The notes beneath the pieces are model-generated. The model was given only the letters and a program-made list of their open reading frames with translations, did not search any database and was not told the DNA's origin. A program made the position numbers and the translations under genes. From Sinorhizobium sp. 6-70 (lineage in GTDB: Bacteria > Pseudomonadota > Alphaproteobacteria > Rhizobiales > Rhizobiaceae): a stretch of DNA of 64,000 nucleotides. Of the stretch, positions 26,960 to 35,506 are shown piece after piece (positions within the stretch are counted from its first letter, which is position 1; the number at the start of each line of letters is the position of its first letter). Location: contig NZ_JASKLS010000003.1 of the NCBI RefSeq assembly GCF_030124375.1, forward strand, positions 355,337 through 419,336. Reading direction: 5' to 3'.

Positions 26960-27652
26960 TCAGCCGCGCGTCAGGCGCCGGACGAGATAGGCGAAAGTGG
27001 CCTTGAACATTTCTTCGCGGAACATGTGCCGGCGCTTCGCCTTGATATCCTCCGGCTTGCCGAGTGCCTTGGCCCCGCCTGCGGCCTCGACCCAAAGCTG
27101 CATCATGCAGGCGGTTTCGAGCGAAAGTGCCAGATAGATCGCCTGCTCGATGCTGGCGGCGGCGGTGACAATGCCGTGGTTCTGCAGCAGCATGGCGCCA
27201 TGACCGCCGAGCGTTGCGGCGACCGCGCGGCCGCGTTCGGTCGTGGTGATCAGTTCGGTCGTCTCGGAAAAGACCGGCAGTCCTTCGGAGAAGATCGATC
27301 CGGCGTGACCGATGGCCTGCAACGGCTTGCCGAGGGCCGAGAAACTGACTGCGTAGGGCGCATGCGTGTGCACGACGGCATTGACGTCGGGTCGCGCCTT
27401 CAGCACCTCGGAATGGATGTAGACCTCGTTGTGGCGGCCGAGATCGCCGGCGATCTTCTCGCCGTCGAGACCGACGGTGATGAGATTGTCGAGCGTGATT
27501 TCCTCAAGGCCGATCTTTGAGGCCTTCATGTAGAAGCGATCCGGCGCATCCGGCACGCGCACGGATATATGGCCGCGCGTCCAGTCGCCCTGTCCGGCCT
27601 GTTCGAGAATCTTGCCGGCCTCGACCATTCTCTGTTTCACGTCCTCATGCAT
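26960..27652 (-). CDS. Class II aldolase/adducin-family protein
   Basis: A 230-residue metal-dependent enzyme. Zinc-ligand-like histidines are in VVHTHAPYAVSF and LLQNHGIVT. The start at 27652 (MHEDVKQRMVEAGKILEQAG) is chosen because the in-frame extension upstream lacks family similarity. The family includes fuculose-phosphate aldolases but also 3,4-dihydroxyphthalate decarboxylases, which fits the neighbouring aromatic genes better (inference). It lies 85 bases after the Pht5-like gene. Confidence 0.88.
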   Translation of the reverse strand: MHEDVKQRMVEAGKILEQAGQGDWTRGHISVRVPDAPDRFYMKASKIGLEEITLDNLITVGLDGEKIAGDLGRHNEVYIHSEVLKARPDVNAVVHTHAPYAVSFSALGKPLQAIGHAGSIFSEGLPVFSETTELITTTERGRAVAATLGGHGAMLLQNHGIVTAAASIEQAIYLALSLETACMMQLWVEAAGGAKALGKPEDIKAKRRHMFREEMFKATFAYLVRRLTRG

Positions 27653-27737
27653 TGTCTTTAGCTCCGATGGCTCATTGCACAGGAAAGGATTGCCGCTCGG
27701 GAGGGCTGCTGCGCCCGAGTCTTGCAGGTCGCAGGCG

Positions 27738-28727
27738 CTACACACGGTGCTTGTCCCCCCGCTTGCGGCCCTGCGACACGTCGAGGAAAATTTCGGAGAG
27801 CGGGACCTTGCGATCGATCAGGCCCTGTTCGTGCGCATAGCCGACGACGGTTTCGAGTGTCTTGCGGTTCTGGCCGTCGAGGCCGTAGGCCCACGGGTCG
27901 TCGCCGAGAATTTCCTGCTGCTCCTCCCAGGCTTCGCGGTACCAGGCGAGCGGCACGATGCGCGGGTTTTCCATGCGCCGCATGGCGATGCGCTTCGCCT
28001 CGTTGAACGCCTGAAAGAGATTGATCGCCACCCAGGGATGACGCTCGACAATCTCCAGACGGATGCCGAGAACGTGCATGATGGGGAAAATGCCGGTTCG
28101 CTTGTAATAGGCGACCTCCTCTTGCTTGTAGTCGGGAAAGAGCCGACCGACGCGGGGATCGCGCCTGACGATGGGCTCGATCAGGTCGGGATGAAGGAGC
28201 GCGTCGATCTCGCCATCGAGCAGCATCTGCTCGACCGACTTGTCGTCGGGAAGCCGATGAAGCCGGAGCCCTTCCGGCGGCGTGAAATCGACATCCTCGT
28301 CCAGCTCGGCATACCAGTCGATCGACTTGTGCGGGACGCCGTACTCGCTTTCGAGCAGCCCGCGCAGCCAGAGCGTCGCGGTGACGAGATAGCTCTTCAC
28401 GCCGACCTTGCGACCGATCAGATCTTTCGGTTCGCGGATTCCGCTTTGGGTGTTGGTGAAGATGAAGCCGTGGCGAAAGCGGCGGTGCAGAAAGACCGGG
28501 ATGGCGGCGAAGGGCAGTCCGCGCGTCTTCGCGGCCATGTAGGAAGACAGGGAGACTTCGGCGACATCGAACTCGCTGTTTCTCAGGAAGCGCCAGTGAC
28601 GCGTGGTCGAATCCATCTCGGTCAGGATCGTCAGTTCGATCCCGTCCGGTCGCACGTCTCCCTCCTTCAGCGCCCGGACGATCTCGTAATCGCCGCAGGC
28701 GAGCGTCAGCTCAATCTTTTTCGTCAC
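27738..28727 (-). CDS. Pht5 / NMT1-like periplasmic-binding-fold protein (4,5-dihydroxyphthalate decarboxylase family), paralog 1
   Basis: A 329-residue protein without a clear signal peptide. The GTG at 28727 is preferred over an ATG at 28745, because GGGAGGAACGG lies directly before the GTG. Family landmarks are NSEFDVAEVSLSSYMAAKTR, FRHGFIFTNTQSGIREPKDL, GRKVGVKSYLVTATLWLRG and FPIMHVLGIRLEIVERHPW. These match proteins named 4,5-dihydroxyphthalate decarboxylase (Pht5), which share the type II periplasmic-binding fold. Two more family members occur at 41056 and 48846. First gene of the operon with the aldolase and amidohydrolase genes. Confidence 0.88.
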   Translation of the reverse strand: MTKKIELTLACGDYEIVRALKEGDVRPDGIELTILTEMDSTTRHWRFLRNSEFDVAEVSLSSYMAAKTRGLPFAAIPVFLHRRFRHGFIFTNTQSGIREPKDLIGRKVGVKSYLVTATLWLRGLLESEYGVPHKSIDWYAELDEDVDFTPPEGLRLHRLPDDKSVEQMLLDGEIDALLHPDLIEPIVRRDPRVGRLFPDYKQEEVAYYKRTGIFPIMHVLGIRLEIVERHPWVAINLFQAFNEAKRIAMRRMENPRIVPLAWYREAWEEQQEILGDDPWAYGLDGQNRKTLETVVGYAHEQGLIDRKVPLSEIFLDVSQGRKRGDKHRV

Positions 28728-28808
28728 CCGTTCCTCCCACCTCATGCGAGCCGCCCTGCGGCATCTGCGAACGCACCATGCGCCAAACGCGATTGGTATG
28801 TCTAGTAA

Positions 28809-28839
28809 AAATCTCACAATTTCTCGGAATATGAGATTT
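28809..28839. promoter_or_regulatory. Dyad in the divergent Pht5-like / monooxygenase promoter region
   Basis: Perfect 8-bp arms AAATCTCA and TGAGATTT are separated by 15 bases, in the 256-base gap between divergent genes starting at 28727 (minus) and 28984 (plus). The half-site with its flank, AAATCTCACA, recurs at 35440-35449, 23 bases before another class II aldolase-family gene. Confidence 0.5.
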
Positions 28840-28983
28840 CATGATTTTCCGTTTGACGAATGAAATGATCTGACAGTACAAGTTCGGCATCCCTATTGAA
28901 CAGCGCTTCAGCGATGTGGCTGTGAGCGAGGCAAGTTCGCTAGGTCCGGTTGGGTCGTCAACAGATTGTGATGGAATCTTAGC

Positions 28984-30597
28984 ATGCGCGAAATGGATGT
29001 CCTTATTGTCGGTGCCGGACCTGTCGGGCTGACGCTGGCGATCGATCTCGGCCAAAGGGGTGTGCGCTGCACGCTGATCGAGAAGAAAGCGGCGCCGGAG
29101 TTCCTGCCGAAGATGGAGCGCTGCAATGCGCGAACAATGGAGATATTCCGGCGGATGGGACTTTCCGAGCGGATCAGGGCGGCCGGCCTGGGCGCGTCGA
29201 TCCCGATGGACGTCTATGTCGTGCTTGCGATGAACGAGCCGCCGCTGTTGCGGCTGCCTTACCCGTCGGTCGCCGAATCGTTGGCGGAGATCGCGCAGAG
29301 CACCGACGCTTCGCAGCCGCTCGAAGCCTATCAACTCATCTCGCAGTATACGTTGGAACCGCTGCTGAAATCGGTCGCCGAAAACCTGCCCAGCGTCACG
29401 GTGCGCTATGGGTGCGAGTTTCTGTCGCTCGAACAGGACGAAGGTGGCGTGACGGTACGGACCGCTGATGCGAAGGGGACGACCGAGCTTTTCCGCGCCA
29501 AGTACCTTGTCGGTTGCGACGGTGGCGCGAGCCCGGTGCGCAAGCAACTCGGCATCAAACTGCGCGGCGAGGGCAACCTCCTGCACCTGCGTCAGGCGCT
29601 CTATTACAGCGAGACGCTGTATGACCGCATTCCGATCGGGGACGGTCCCGGGCGTGGGCGACACTATCATGTCGCCGACGGACAGGCGACATTCCTCATC
29701 ATGCAGGACTCGACCAAACACTGGACGCTTCACGCTGTGGTCGAAAGTGACGAGGACATGGCGCAACAGTTCGAGAGGGCCGTCGGAGCGCCGGTCGACT
29801 ATACGATGCTCTATGTCGGGCAGTGGAAGCAGAACCTGCTTCTGGCGGATCACTATGGCGCCGGACGGGTCTTCCTCGCGGGCGATGCGGCGCATCTCGT
29901 GATCCCGACGGGTGGACTTGGCATGAATACCGGCGTCGGCGACGCCGTCGATCTCGGCTGGAAGCTTGCGGCGGTGCTTGAGGGCTGGGGCGGACCCAAC
30001 CTCCTGCGCTCCTACGAGATCGAGCGGCGACAGGTGGGCGACCGGAACGTCGGTGCGTCGCGCTATGCCTCGCTCGGGCGACGCAAGTGGCGCTCGCAAT
30101 ACCGGCCAGACATCCGCGACGCGACGCCGGCAGGGCAGGCGACACGCGACAATCTTGCGCGTGTCGCAGACGTCGAGCAGCGCAAGACCAACGAAATGAT
30201 CGGCGCCGAGCTCGGTTATCGCTATGTCGGCTCTCCGGTGATCACCGACGAACCCGGTGGGCCGGAGCATCTTTTCCGGGAATACCACCCGACGACCTGG
30301 CCGGGTGCCCGGCTGCCGCATCTCTGGCTGGACAATGGACAGCCGGTGCAAGACCGCATCGGCCAAGGCTATACGTTGCTGCGGCTCGGTGGCACCGGCG
30401 CCGACGACGGCGCTCTCGGTAAGGCTTTTCGCGCCCTTGGCGTCCCCTTCGCGGCGGTCGATATTGCCGAGCAGAGGGCGCGCGACATCTACGGCTACAA
30501 TCTCATCCTCATGCGCCCCGATATGCATGTCGTCTGGCGGGGCAACCAGGCTCCGGACGATGCGGCCTCGCTCGCTGCCATGGTGACAGGCCACTGA
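28984..30597 (+). CDS. FAD-dependent aromatic monooxygenase (MhpA-like 3-hydroxyphenylpropionate hydroxylase family)
   Basis: A 537-residue class A flavin monooxygenase with GAGPVG (residues 11-16), the DG motif VGCDGGASPVRKQLG near 177, the GD motif LAGDAAHLVIPTGGLGMNTG near 298, and a C-terminal thioredoxin-like domain with YHPTTWPGARLPH. It hydroxylates a phenolic ring with NAD(P)H and O2. It is divergent from the Pht5-like operon and convergent with the EutA-like gene. It is related to, but clearly distinct from, the monooxygenase at 2177. Confidence 0.9.
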   Translation: MREMDVLIVGAGPVGLTLAIDLGQRGVRCTLIEKKAAPEFLPKMERCNARTMEIFRRMGLSERIRAAGLGASIPMDVYVVLAMNEPPLLRLPYPSVAESLAEIAQSTDASQPLEAYQLISQYTLEPLLKSVAENLPSVTVRYGCEFLSLEQDEGGVTVRTADAKGTTELFRAKYLVGCDGGASPVRKQLGIKLRGEGNLLHLRQALYYSETLYDRIPIGDGPGRGRHYHVADGQATFLIMQDSTKHWTLHAVVESDEDMAQQFERAVGAPVDYTMLYVGQWKQNLLLADHYGAGRVFLAGDAAHLVIPTGGLGMNTGVGDAVDLGWKLAAVLEGWGGPNLLRSYEIERRQVGDRNVGASRYASLGRRKWRSQYRPDIRDATPAGQATRDNLARVADVEQRKTNEMIGAELGYRYVGSPVITDEPGGPEHLFREYHPTTWPGARLPHLWLDNGQPVQDRIGQGYTLLRLGGTGADDGALGKAFRALGVPFAAVDIAEQRARDIYGYNLILMRPDMHVVWRGNQAPDDAASLAAMVTGH

Positions 30598-30605
30598 ACG
30601 AGAAA

Positions 30606-30634
30606 TGCCGCGAAGCCTCCGAGGCTTCGCGGCA
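30606..30634. terminator. Strong hairpin between convergent genes
   Basis: A perfect 13-bp stem (TGCCGCGAAGCCT / AGGCTTCGCGGCA) with loop CCG lies 8 bases after the monooxygenase stop and 27 bases from the end of the convergent EutA-like gene. No T run; probably a bidirectional terminator. Confidence 0.7.
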
Positions 30635-30661
30635 GGTACGAAAAGCGGTCGATTGTTGCTG

Positions 30662-32170
30662 TCAATCGCGATCGAAAGCTTCATGGCCGAGACCGAGGCT
30701 CGGGAAGACCAGCGATTTGATCACCACCGGCACCGCGCCGGACGTCTCGAGCATGGAGCCGATGTCGATGAAATCGAACTCGTCGAGCTTGATGCCATCG
30801 ATGGAGACGAGTTTCGCGATGCCGGCTTCCTGTTTGCAGTGCATTCCGATGAGGCCGCCGATATCACCGTCGCCGACAAGGATCAGTGGATGACCGTTGT
30901 GAAGGATTGGAGCGAGCCCATCGACAATACCGCGACAGAAAGCGTCGAGGCGTCGATAGCTTGCCGAGCCGTCCCATTCGTAGCAGACGGCGACCGCACT
31001 CTCGCCATTGCTGAGATCGAGCCGTGCCAGGCTTTCCCGCACCGCTTGCGCGATGGTGGCCGCATCGATCTCCTCATCGAAGGCGAGCGCTGGCTTGATG
31101 ACCGGCACGTTGCGCACCGGCAGCATGTCGAGCGGATCGACGAAGATCGTGCTGCCGCTCACTTGCACCGTGTATTGCGAGGCGCCGACGACAGTCGCGC
31201 GGATGCCCTGCTGCGGGCGCTCCAGACGCGGTGACCAGTTCGCCAGGCGCTGTCGAAGTTCGACGGCGAGAAGGGGACCGAGATCGCTGAAATCCTGTTC
31301 TGCATCCGCGTAGAGGAATTCCGAAACGCCGCCTGAGATCGTCACGACGTCGGGCGCTGGACCGGCCGGCAAAGGGGGCAAGCGATGGAGATCGGCAGTT
31401 TCCCGCCGCATCTCCCCGCCCTGCATGGCCTCGAACAGCACCTCGACCATCGAGGCGGCGATGCGGCGGGCATCGTCGGCCGTCAACAACGCGCCGAGTT
31501 CGATCGCGACACCTGCGCGACGCGCAAAGTAATAGCCTGCCTCTTCGATCCGGGTAATGCGACGGTTAGCGTCGAAGGCGATGACGCGTGCGCCGATATC
31601 GATGGCGCTGATATGCCGGATCGCGCCTTCTTCGCAAAGGGCGAGTTTGGACGTGCCGCCGCCGATATCGACGTTCATTACCCGCCCGCCTTTGCCCGAA
31701 CGCGCGACCGCGCCCGAGCCGAAAGCGGCAAGTGTCGTTTCGAGTCCGTCTCCGGCGCTGACGACGACGAACTTTCCGGTCTGGGCGGAAAAAATCTCGC
31801 CGATCGCCCGCGCGTTGCGGCGGCGGACAGCGACGCCGGTTAGGATAAGCGCGCCGGTGTCGATCGCCTCCGGCTTGAGACCGGCAGCCTCGTATTGCTC
31901 GGCAATGAAGGCGCCGAGCGCCTCGGCATCGATCTCGTTGTCGCCTGCATAAGGCGTCAGCAGGACCTCGGACTGATGCAGCAGCGTGCGCTCCACGACC
32001 ATGTAGCGCGTATCGAGCCGCTCGAGCACGATACGCGAAAAGGCAAGGTGAGATGTCGACGAACCGATGTCGATACCGACGCTGGTCAGCCGGATCTCGT
32101 CCTCTAGTTCCATGCTGCGGCCGACATTCGAAAAGAATATCCGGCCGCCCTGTTGTTCTTCCTCTGACAT
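30662..32170 (-). CDS. EutA-like ATPase (ethanolamine ammonia-lyase reactivase family), paralog 1
   Basis: A 502-residue actin/Hsp70-fold protein of the EutA family. The phosphate-1 loop is VGIDIGSSTSHLAF (residues 31-44). The phosphate-2 loop is MNVDIGGGTSKLAL. Further family blocks are GALILTGVAVRRRNARAI, TISGGVSEFLYA, IRATVVGASQYTVQVSG and the C-terminal SGAVPVVIKSLVF. EutA normally uses ATP to swap damaged B12 out of EutBC. No eutBC or other B12 enzyme gene is in the window. Its start is 11 bases after the cupin gene stop, with GGCGGAG before the ATG. A second EutA-like gene pairs with another cupin gene at 57741. A partner role with the cupin enzyme is inferred. Confidence 0.9.
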   Translation of the reverse strand: MSEEEQQGGRIFFSNVGRSMELEDEIRLTSVGIDIGSSTSHLAFSRIVLERLDTRYMVVERTLLHQSEVLLTPYAGDNEIDAEALGAFIAEQYEAAGLKPEAIDTGALILTGVAVRRRNARAIGEIFSAQTGKFVVVSAGDGLETTLAAFGSGAVARSGKGGRVMNVDIGGGTSKLALCEEGAIRHISAIDIGARVIAFDANRRITRIEEAGYYFARRAGVAIELGALLTADDARRIAASMVEVLFEAMQGGEMRRETADLHRLPPLPAGPAPDVVTISGGVSEFLYADAEQDFSDLGPLLAVELRQRLANWSPRLERPQQGIRATVVGASQYTVQVSGSTIFVDPLDMLPVRNVPVIKPALAFDEEIDAATIAQAVRESLARLDLSNGESAVAVCYEWDGSASYRRLDAFCRGIVDGLAPILHNGHPLILVGDGDIGGLIGMHCKQEAGIAKLVSIDGIKLDEFDFIDIGSMLETSGAVPVVIKSLVFPSLGLGHEAFDRD

Positions 32171-32181
32171 CGCTCCGCCAA

Positions 32182-33420
32182 TCAGACGACCGTCGACATC
32201 TTCTTGGTCGTATCGGCCGGCTTCTCGTACCATTCCGGCTTCATCCGGATCTCCACGCCGTTCCGCTTGAGATGCGCCTCGTATTCGTTGCGGATGAAGG
32301 GATCTTCCATCCAGTAGGGGATGGCGGTGCCGCCTTCATTGACGTCGATTGCAGTGTAGTCGGTGTGTTTTTCGCCGGGTGCACCGGGGTCGCGGCCCGG
32401 ATTATGCGGGCCGAACCAGGCCATCAGGCGGAAGGGCTCCTTGGAGACGCTGAAGTGCTGGTGGTACCAGCGGGCGCCGCCGGGTGCCGCCGTCACCATG
32501 CCGAACGGGCCGTAGTCGAGGCGACGTACCTTGTCCGCGTGGCCGTCCTTCCACGGGTTGACGCCATATTGCTCCGGCCAGGTGTAGGTATAGCCTTCGC
32601 CCTTCAAGCAGATCAGGATCGCGGCCGAGGTGTGGGCGTGCGCTTTGGAATAGCGTCCGTTCTCGTGTTGACCGATCCAGTAATAGAAGGTGTTGTTGGT
32701 CATGAAGGGCTCGACGCGGCGGTAACCGGGGGAGCGCCGGTTGTCGAGCGGCAGTTCGCAGTTAACAGCGTCCGGCAGGAAGTTCGTCCGCCGCATGGCG
32801 AGACCGCGCACCGGATCGGGCTCGATCTCTTCGCGATATTTGTAGAAGTCGTCGGCGCCCGAAAAGCGGTCGCGGAAGACGTAAGGGTTGTTGAAGACGG
32901 CGTCAGCGTTCTGGAGCTGGTTGAGCACGTTCGGCGCCGTCGTGCCGCCGAGCAGCAGCGCCGGGCTGTTGGTGGCGTTGACGATGCGGTGCCAGGCATT
33001 CATCGGGATGGAGAACATGGAGCCCTCCTGCCACTCGAAGACATGCTTTCGACCCTCGCCTTCGAGCCAGACCTCGGTGGAGCCGCGTCCCTCGACCACG
33101 ATGTAGATTTCCTCGTACATGTGCTTTTCGGGGTTGAGCGCGCCAGCGGCGGGAACCTCGACGAGGTGGCAGCCCCACTTGGTTTCGGTGCCGTAGAGCT
33201 GGATGTAGGTGCCGTTGCCGCCCGTCCGCTTCCACGGCTTCAACGGCAGGTTCTTCACGCTCGAAACGCCGAGATCGCGAAAGACCGGAATGCCTTCTTC
33301 TTCCATGAACTGGTCATAGGGCGTCGGCTGCTTCTTGAACTCGCCGAAGCCAGCCTTCTTGGTGCCGGCGGGCTCGTGCCAATGTGTACCGGTGCCGCCG
33401 CCAAGTGGGTCCTGATGCAT
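32182..33420 (-). CDS. Double-cupin protein of the EutA-associated family, paralog 1 (putative aromatic-ring dioxygenase)
   Basis: A 412-residue bicupin without signal peptide. Cupin 1 (about 90-155) has PEKHMYEEIYIVVEGRGST, with only one histidine in the HxH position. Cupin 2 (about 255-345) has SKAHAHTSAAILICLKGEG and WYHQHFS, giving two histidines in HxH plus a later one, so the metal site is probably in the C-terminal cupin. Layout and size resemble gentisate and 1-hydroxy-2-naphthoate dioxygenases, but cupin 1 is degenerate. Some homologs carry the database name ethanolamine ammonia lyase-activating protein (from memory), probably because of the EutA linkage. Transcribed with the EutA-like gene; a conserved 34-bp element lies upstream. 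Confidence 0.85.
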   Translation of the reverse strand: MHQDPLGGGTGTHWHEPAGTKKAGFGEFKKQPTPYDQFMEEEGIPVFRDLGVSSVKNLPLKPWKRTGGNGTYIQLYGTETKWGCHLVEVPAAGALNPEKHMYEEIYIVVEGRGSTEVWLEGEGRKHVFEWQEGSMFSIPMNAWHRIVNATNSPALLLGGTTAPNVLNQLQNADAVFNNPYVFRDRFSGADDFYKYREEIEPDPVRGLAMRRTNFLPDAVNCELPLDNRRSPGYRRVEPFMTNNTFYYWIGQHENGRYSKAHAHTSAAILICLKGEGYTYTWPEQYGVNPWKDGHADKVRRLDYGPFGMVTAAPGGARWYHQHFSVSKEPFRLMAWFGPHNPGRDPGAPGEKHTDYTAIDVNEGGTAIPYWMEDPFIRNEYEAHLKRNGVEIRMKPEWYEKPADTTKKMSTVV

Positions 33421-33535
33421 TCCTGTCTCCTCTCGCTTGGTCTCAGTCGGGCAGGGCGAGCCGCGCTCGCGCCGCGGGAGCGTGTCCGCTCTCCGTTGCC
33501 CGTTTCAGCCAAACGCTAACAGACGCAGGGAATGA

Positions 33536-33569
33536 CGGTAGTGCGTTTTCGGAAAGGCCTCCTTTCCGA
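33536..33569 (-). promoter_or_regulatory. Conserved 34-bp element upstream of cupin-EutA operon 1
   Basis: On the minus strand this contains the dyad CGGAAAGG-n3-CCTTTCCG (33550-33568) followed by AAAACGCACTACCG. It matches the element at 56254-56287 at 27 of 34 positions with no gap. It ends 115 bases before the cupin ATG. The hairpin is followed by As, not Ts, on the coding strand, so a regulatory site is favoured over a terminator. Confidence 0.75.
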
Positions 33570-33628
33570 TCCGATCGCAACTCGGCGAACGATCTGCAGG
33601 CCCCCAACGGCGCGAAGAGCCTCGTTGC

Positions 33629-34378
33629 TCAGCTGCGCGCGACAGTCTTGGTGATGATGCCGGCGCAGAACACGACACGCTCGGCGACATCCTCGATCAT
33701 TTTCGAGTTGGTGCGGGAATCCCGGAGCGTCAGGCTGAGGCTGCCGAGAATTTCCGAGCGGCTGTCGAAGACGGGCGCCGCCACGCCGGTTACCCCAGGG
33801 GTCACGTCTCCTGTGGTGCTCACCCAGCCCCGTTGCCGGTGCTCCCTTAGCGTCGCCTTGACTTCCTTCAGTGTCGCGCCGAGGCCGGCAGCGCCGAACT
33901 GTTCGGGTACCAGGCCATAGAACTTGCGCAGTTGGTGGTCGGGCAGGTAGGCGAGGATTCCGAGCGATGCGGCGCCATGAAGGAGCGAGCGCCTGCGCCC
34001 GCGCTCATAGTTGCTGTGGATCGCATCCGTGCCGCTTTCCTGATGGACGCAAAGGACATCGAACCGATATCGCCGGCAGAGGAGGGCGATGCCGCGGAAC
34101 TGGCTGGCGAGCTCTTCCATCACCGGTCGCGCCGCCCGGATCAGCACGTCGCCCGTCCGGATCTTGTAATCCAGTTCGACGATCCGAGGGCCGAGCATGT
34201 AGCCGACCGAAGGCAGCGAGGTGAGAAGGCCCGCATCCGTCAGTGTCTTCAGGTAGCGATAGAGTGTCGAACGGGTGTAGCCCAGCCGTTCATGCATCTC
34301 GTCGAACGTCACCGCGACCGCGTCCTCGCCGCTGTCGAAGAGATCGAGGATGCCGAGCATCTTTTCGTGACTGTTCAC
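33629..34378 (-). CDS. IclR-family transcriptional regulator
   Basis: A 249-residue regulator with an N-terminal winged helix (VTFDEMHERLGYTRSTLYRY, residues 23-42, then LGPRIVELDYKI) and an effector domain containing VTPGVTGVAAPVFDSRSEIL, the typical IclR ligand-pocket region. It lies upstream of and on the same strand as the cupin-EutA operon, a 208-base gap apart. IclR proteins commonly control aromatic catabolism. The operon it controls is unproven; the cupin-EutA genes and the aldolase gene at 34638 are the nearest candidates. Confidence 0.9.
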   Translation of the reverse strand: MNSHEKMLGILDLFDSGEDAVAVTFDEMHERLGYTRSTLYRYLKTLTDAGLLTSLPSVGYMLGPRIVELDYKIRTGDVLIRAARPVMEELASQFRGIALLCRRYRFDVLCVHQESGTDAIHSNYERGRRRSLLHGAASLGILAYLPDHQLRKFYGLVPEQFGAAGLGATLKEVKATLREHRQRGWVSTTGDVTPGVTGVAAPVFDSRSEILGSLSLTLRDSRTNSKMIEDVAERVVFCAGIITKTVARS

Positions 34379-34637
34379 GCGACGACTCCCCGTCGTTCAG
34401 TTGTATGTAAAGCGACAAAGAGGGGAGATCGCGAAGACAGGCCGGTTGATGGCGACATCGATACGTGTACTCGAAGCTTAAGGGCGCGGGTGGCTCGTTC
34501 TGCGCAACGGAGCGGAGTTTGCCGGTCCGTCAATGTGGGATTCGCGCATATCTTGTGCCAGCCCATCGCTTCCATCAAGCAGCAAATTTCAGAGGCCGGT
34601 CTCCCGGCCTCGTTGACGTTCGTCAGCGGCGGTTGTT

Positions 34638-35417
34638 TCAGGTGGCCGCGTTCCAGGTTTCGGGGAAGATGCCATCCCGGATGGCGCCGCGCGCATAATA
34701 ATTCCAGAGCTTGCGGATGTGATGCCCGCGCCTGAAACCGTGGGAGAACGACTCGATTTCCGCTTCCGTCAGTGGCTTCACCTGGCCGATTGCGGCGGCG
34801 CGATAGGCGGCCTCGGCGTTTTCGACGAGATGAACCGAATCGATGAAGACGCCGCGAACCGTTTCGGCGGTGACGATCTGCCCGTGCGCGCGGATCTGCA
34901 TGGCGTGATGCGGTCCGAGCGTCGCGACAATACCCCGTCCCCTCTCGGCGTCGTCCACATGGGCCGGATCGGCATGAACCGGTATGCCGCTCTTCCAGCG
35001 GATCGCGTGGTTCTTGAAGGGCAGCAGCGGCACGTCCTCGACAAGCGTGAAGACGTTGGTCACATCGTGATGGAAGTGAGCGATCGAGTTGACGTCCGTC
35101 CTTGCGCGATAAATCTCACAATGAAGGAATACCTCGGACGGAGGCTTGACGCCTGACGGGCCGGATACGACCTTGCCGTCGAGGTCGCAGACCAGGAGAT
35201 CGTCGGGAGACACCTCCGCGCGGCTCTTCTCCTGCGGCTGGATCAGAAAGGTCACGCCTCCCGGCAATCGGGCACTGACATGGCCACTATACGCCAGTAT
35301 TTTCAGGCTGTTGAGCAGCCGCGTGCTCATCGCCACGTCGAGGCGCGAGGACGCCTCGGATGGCACGTCCGCTGCCTCCACAGCCGCCGCGCTGTCGCTT
35401 TTTCCATGAACCTGCAT
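34638..35417 (-). CDS. Class II aldolase/adducin-family protein, paralog 2
   Basis: A 259-residue protein with family features HVSARLPGG near residue 46, a metal-ligand-like cluster SIAHFHHDVTNVF near 120 and QIRAHGQIVTAE near 180. It carries an N-terminal extension of about 25 residues without family motifs. The class includes 3,4-dihydroxyphthalate decarboxylases, and the next genes upstream encode a Rieske ferredoxin and oxygenase, so a decarboxylase for a dihydroxylated aromatic acid is plausible (inference). AAATCTCACA lies 23 bases before its start. Confidence 0.87.
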   Translation of the reverse strand: MQVHGKSDSAAAVEAADVPSEASSRLDVAMSTRLLNSLKILAYSGHVSARLPGGVTFLIQPQEKSRAEVSPDDLLVCDLDGKVVSGPSGVKPPSEVFLHCEIYRARTDVNSIAHFHHDVTNVFTLVEDVPLLPFKNHAIRWKSGIPVHADPAHVDDAERGRGIVATLGPHHAMQIRAHGQIVTAETVRGVFIDSVHLVENAEAAYRAAAIGQVKPLTEAEIESFSHGFRRGHHIRKLWNYYARGAIRDGIFPETWNAAT

Positions 35418-35506
35418 GCGTTCCTCCGTGAGAATGAATAAATCTCACATTATACGACTTTTTCGTTTCCGCAAGCGCCGGGTCGCCCGGCCGCGCCTGA
35501 GACTCG

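Noticed and set aside
30662..33420. Classical ethanolamine utilisation locus
   Set aside because: Only EutA-like genes are present. There is no eutB, eutC, eutH, eutE, eutD or microcompartment shell gene in the window.
33550..33568. The CGGAAAGG/CCTTTCCG hairpin as a terminator of the IclR gene
   Set aside because: On the coding strand it is followed by AAAAC, not a T run, and its sequence including the flank is conserved upstream of the second cupin gene. A regulatory role fits better.
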